From positions 248,001 to 312,000 of the forward strand of contig JABAAE010000003.1 in NCBI GenBank assembly GCA_014238905.1: a stretch of 64,000 bases of DNA. Direction: 5' to 3'. Positions within the stretch are counted from its first letter, which is position 1. Each line of letters starts with the position of its first letter. The DNA comes from Planctomycetota bacterium (GTDB lineage Bacteria > Planctomycetota > Planctomycetia > Pirellulales > Pirellulaceae). Shown here piece after piece: positions 62,324 to 64,000 of the stretch. The notes beneath the pieces were generated by a model that saw only the letters and a program-made list of their open reading frames with translations, had not been told where the DNA came from and did no database searches. The position numbers and the translations under genes are program-made.

Positions 62324-64000
62324 ATGAAATACCATCAGGTCTTTCTTTTTTTTCTCGCTGCTTTTATTGCCTTGGGCACCCACGGCGCAGTGTCGGATGA
62401 TCTTGATCGCGTACCCAGCCTTCTCATCGAAAAGAGCTGTGTCGATTGCCACAGCGGCGACGATGCTGAAGGCAACATGGATCTGGCCGCGTTGCTGAAG
62501 TCGACCGCAGAAGTCGGCCCAACTGACCCCTTTCCAGAACTGGTGGCAGCAAGTTGGCTAGCGGTAGAAAAAGCCATACTGCAAAAAAGGATGCCGCCGG
62601 CCGACGAGGATGAACTCACCGCCAATGAACGTGAATCCCTGACGGACTGGTTTCATTCACGCATTGTTCTAAAAGATGGCAAGCCCCACATTGGATCAAC
62701 ACCCTTGCGACGACTGACGCACTACGAATTTCTCAATTCCCTGGAAGACCTGTTGGGAGTTAAAGTAAGGGCAGAATATAACATCATCAGCAGCGTTAAC
62801 ATCGAAAAGGGATTTGTTGAAAAGGTGCTTCCGATCGAGGTGCCAGGTGAAAGCGGTTTTGTCAACGATGCCCAGGCCCTTGCTTCGCAACCTGTACCTT
62901 TGCTTGAATACATGAAGTGCATTGATTTCGCTTTGTCAAAGGTCAACACCAACAATCAGCCGCTGAAAAAAATCCTTGGCGTTGGCAAAGTGCCGACCGA
63001 ATTATCCGAAACTCAAACCCGAAATCTTGCTACCGAATTTCTCCACCGTGCGCTTCGCGGCCGGAGTACCGATCGACACGTAGACCATGCGATTCAATCG
63101 TATCGAGATGCGGCAATCCAAGGTGAAACCCTGGTGGCCGTCAAAACGATGTTACGCACCATTCTTCTACTGCCAGAGTTCTATTACAGGTTGGAAACCA
63201 ACCAAGGCAAAGCATCGCCGTATCGAGTCAGCGATTTCGAACTGGCGACTCGCCTTTCCTATTTCCTGACCTGCTCAACACCGGACAACGAACTGTTGGC
63301 CGCCGCCGGAGATGGCACGCTCGGTGATCCTAATATTCTGGGGCAGCAAATTAGCCGGTTATTAAATCATCCACGGAGAATCTCACTTTCCGAACGCTTT
63401 GCGGGCCAATGGATCGGTTTCGACGAACTGATGAGCGAAGCGGAGGTTGGTGAACTCGGCATCCCTACCTTGGCAAGGGCTCAATACGACGAGCTGCTCT
63501 ACTTTTTTGACGAGTTGTTCCGATCCGATCTCAGCCTGCAGAATATCATCCAGTCGGATTGGGCATATGTCAGCAAATATACTATCAACATGTACGGGAA
63601 AGACCAATTCAAACCCAAGAAACCATTTGATTCGCCTTATGCGGATGTTCTCGGATTCCGCCAACTTACCGGAAGCCAGCGTCGAGGAATCGAAAACATA
63701 TATGATCCGCCAAGACTTCATACCGTCAAAGGCGATCGCTACGGCGGCATTATCACTTCCGCCGCCGTTCTGCGAAGCACTTCCGCTCCAAAGAGAACCA
63801 GCCCGGTACGGCGAGGTGTCTGGATGTTAGACAAGATAATGGGGCAAAAACTGGAAGCGCCAGAAAACGTGCCGCCGGTCGAAAACGCGATTCGATCTCT
63901 CCCCATCAGCAACCCCAGCAAGCTGGAGATCATCAAGGCCCACACGGAAATGGAAAGTTGCAGGCGATGCCATAAAGACATTGACCCGCTAGGTTTTGGT
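62324..64000 (+). CDS. Secreted DUF1587/DUF1592/DUF1588 planctomycete protein, cut by right edge
   Basis: The frame is open from ATG at 62324 to the last base (559 codons), so the C-terminus is missing. A signal peptide (about 5-22) is followed by a cytochrome-like unit: EKSCVDCHSGDDAEGNMDL (about 36-54) with one CxxCH and KRMPPADEDEL. DUF1587 follows (LRRLTHYEFLNSLEDLLG, about 128-145), then DUF1595/1592 (ATEFLHRALRGR; LLPEFYYRLE; RLSYFLTCSTPDNELL; ERFAGQWIGFDEL) and DUF1588 (GIITSAAVLRSTSAPKRTSPVRRGVWMLDKI). At the edge ESCRRCHKDIDPLGFG carries a second CxxCH. These proteins are planctomycete-specific, periplasmic and of unknown function, often linked to DUF1552 partners. Confidence 0.92.
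   Translation, partial: MKYHQVFLFFLAAFIALGTHGAVSDDLDRVPSLLIEKSCVDCHSGDDAEGNMDLAALLKSTAEVGPTDPFPELVAASWLAVEKAILQKRMPPADEDELTANERESLTDWFHSRIVLKDGKPHIGSTPLRRLTHYEFLNSLEDLLGVKVRAEYNIISSVNIEKGFVEKVLPIEVPGESGFVNDAQALASQPVPLLEYMKCIDFALSKVNTNNQPLKKILGVGKVPTELSETQTRNLATEFLHRALRGRSTDRHVDHAIQSYRDAAIQGETLVAVKTMLRTILLLPEFYYRLETNQGKASPYRVSDFELATRLSYFLTCSTPDNELLAAAGDGTLGDPNILGQQISRLLNHPRRISLSERFAGQWIGFDELMSEAEVGELGIPTLARAQYDELLYFFDELFRSDLSLQNIIQSDWAYVSKYTINMYGKDQFKPKKPFDSPYADVLGFRQLTGSQRRGIENIYDPPRLHTVKGDRYGGIITSAAVLRSTSAPKRTSPVRRGVWMLDKIMGQKLEAPENVPPVENAIRSLPISNPSKLEIIKAHTEMESCRRCHKDIDPLGFG

Overview
The window comes from a planctomycete chromosome. The evidence is the combination of two DUF1501 / DUF1549-DUF1553 gene pairs (7516-11412 and 37038-41188), a PSCyt1-type cytochrome domain, a DUF1587/1592/1588-type protein at the right edge, a DUF1080 protein, a YTV-repeat cell-surface protein, a fused esterase/sialate acetylesterase and the TIGR04137-type small basic protein. 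Base composition looks balanced. Genes are sparsely packed, with many intergenic gaps of 300-650 bases and few textbook Shine-Dalgarno sites. I cannot assign genus or species. No rRNA, CRISPR array, prophage or intact insertion sequence was seen.

Left part (1-13 kb), mostly minus strand. One compact set runs leftward: an intact PilT-type ATPase, two GspE-like paralogues whose Walker A and Walker B motifs have decayed, a CvpA-like membrane protein and a two-helix membrane protein cut by the window edge. hisF stands upstream of it. Next come a TadE-like and a TadG-like pseudopilin-type gene (the first with a Gly-Lys tail encoded by a hexanucleotide repeat) and a DUF1549/1553 + DUF1501 pair.

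Middle (13-36 kb). A large S9 peptidase, mutS, tRNA-His, a VanZ-like protein, a small basic protein and a quinone oxidoreductase lead to the most interesting region. Here an FHA-GAF-class III cyclase is divergent from a tight plus-strand gene set. That set encodes an NqrF-like FAD/[2Fe-2S] reductase, a tetraheme cytochrome c, a cyclic-nucleotide-binding protein fused to four [4Fe-4S] clusters, a cytochrome b-like membrane protein and a ten-heme cytochrome with a cysteine-rich cytosolic head. An RND exporter and an archaemetzincin follow. I infer a transmembrane electron-transfer module that may be controlled by a cyclic nucleotide.

Right part (36-64 kb). It holds a sulfotransferase, the second DUF1501/PSCyt pair, a DUF1080 protein, and an apparent HsdM remnant coupled to a PD-(D/E)XK-like protein near tRNA-Pro. 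Then come parB-parA with two parS sites arranged as a 21-base inverted repeat, a NodU-type carbamoyltransferase, a response regulator, the YTV protein, an EEP-family hydrolase and tRNA-Arg. A small accessory cluster follows (HNH nuclease, membrane peptide and zinc ribbon, chained by 4-base overlaps), then a 1209-residue esterase with two sialate-acetylesterase domains, the second apparently dead. A secreted DUF1592-type protein runs off the right edge.

Short 12-16 base direct duplications recur in intergenic DNA throughout, several just after stop codons. Functions below are inferred from motifs read by eye; no database search was possible.
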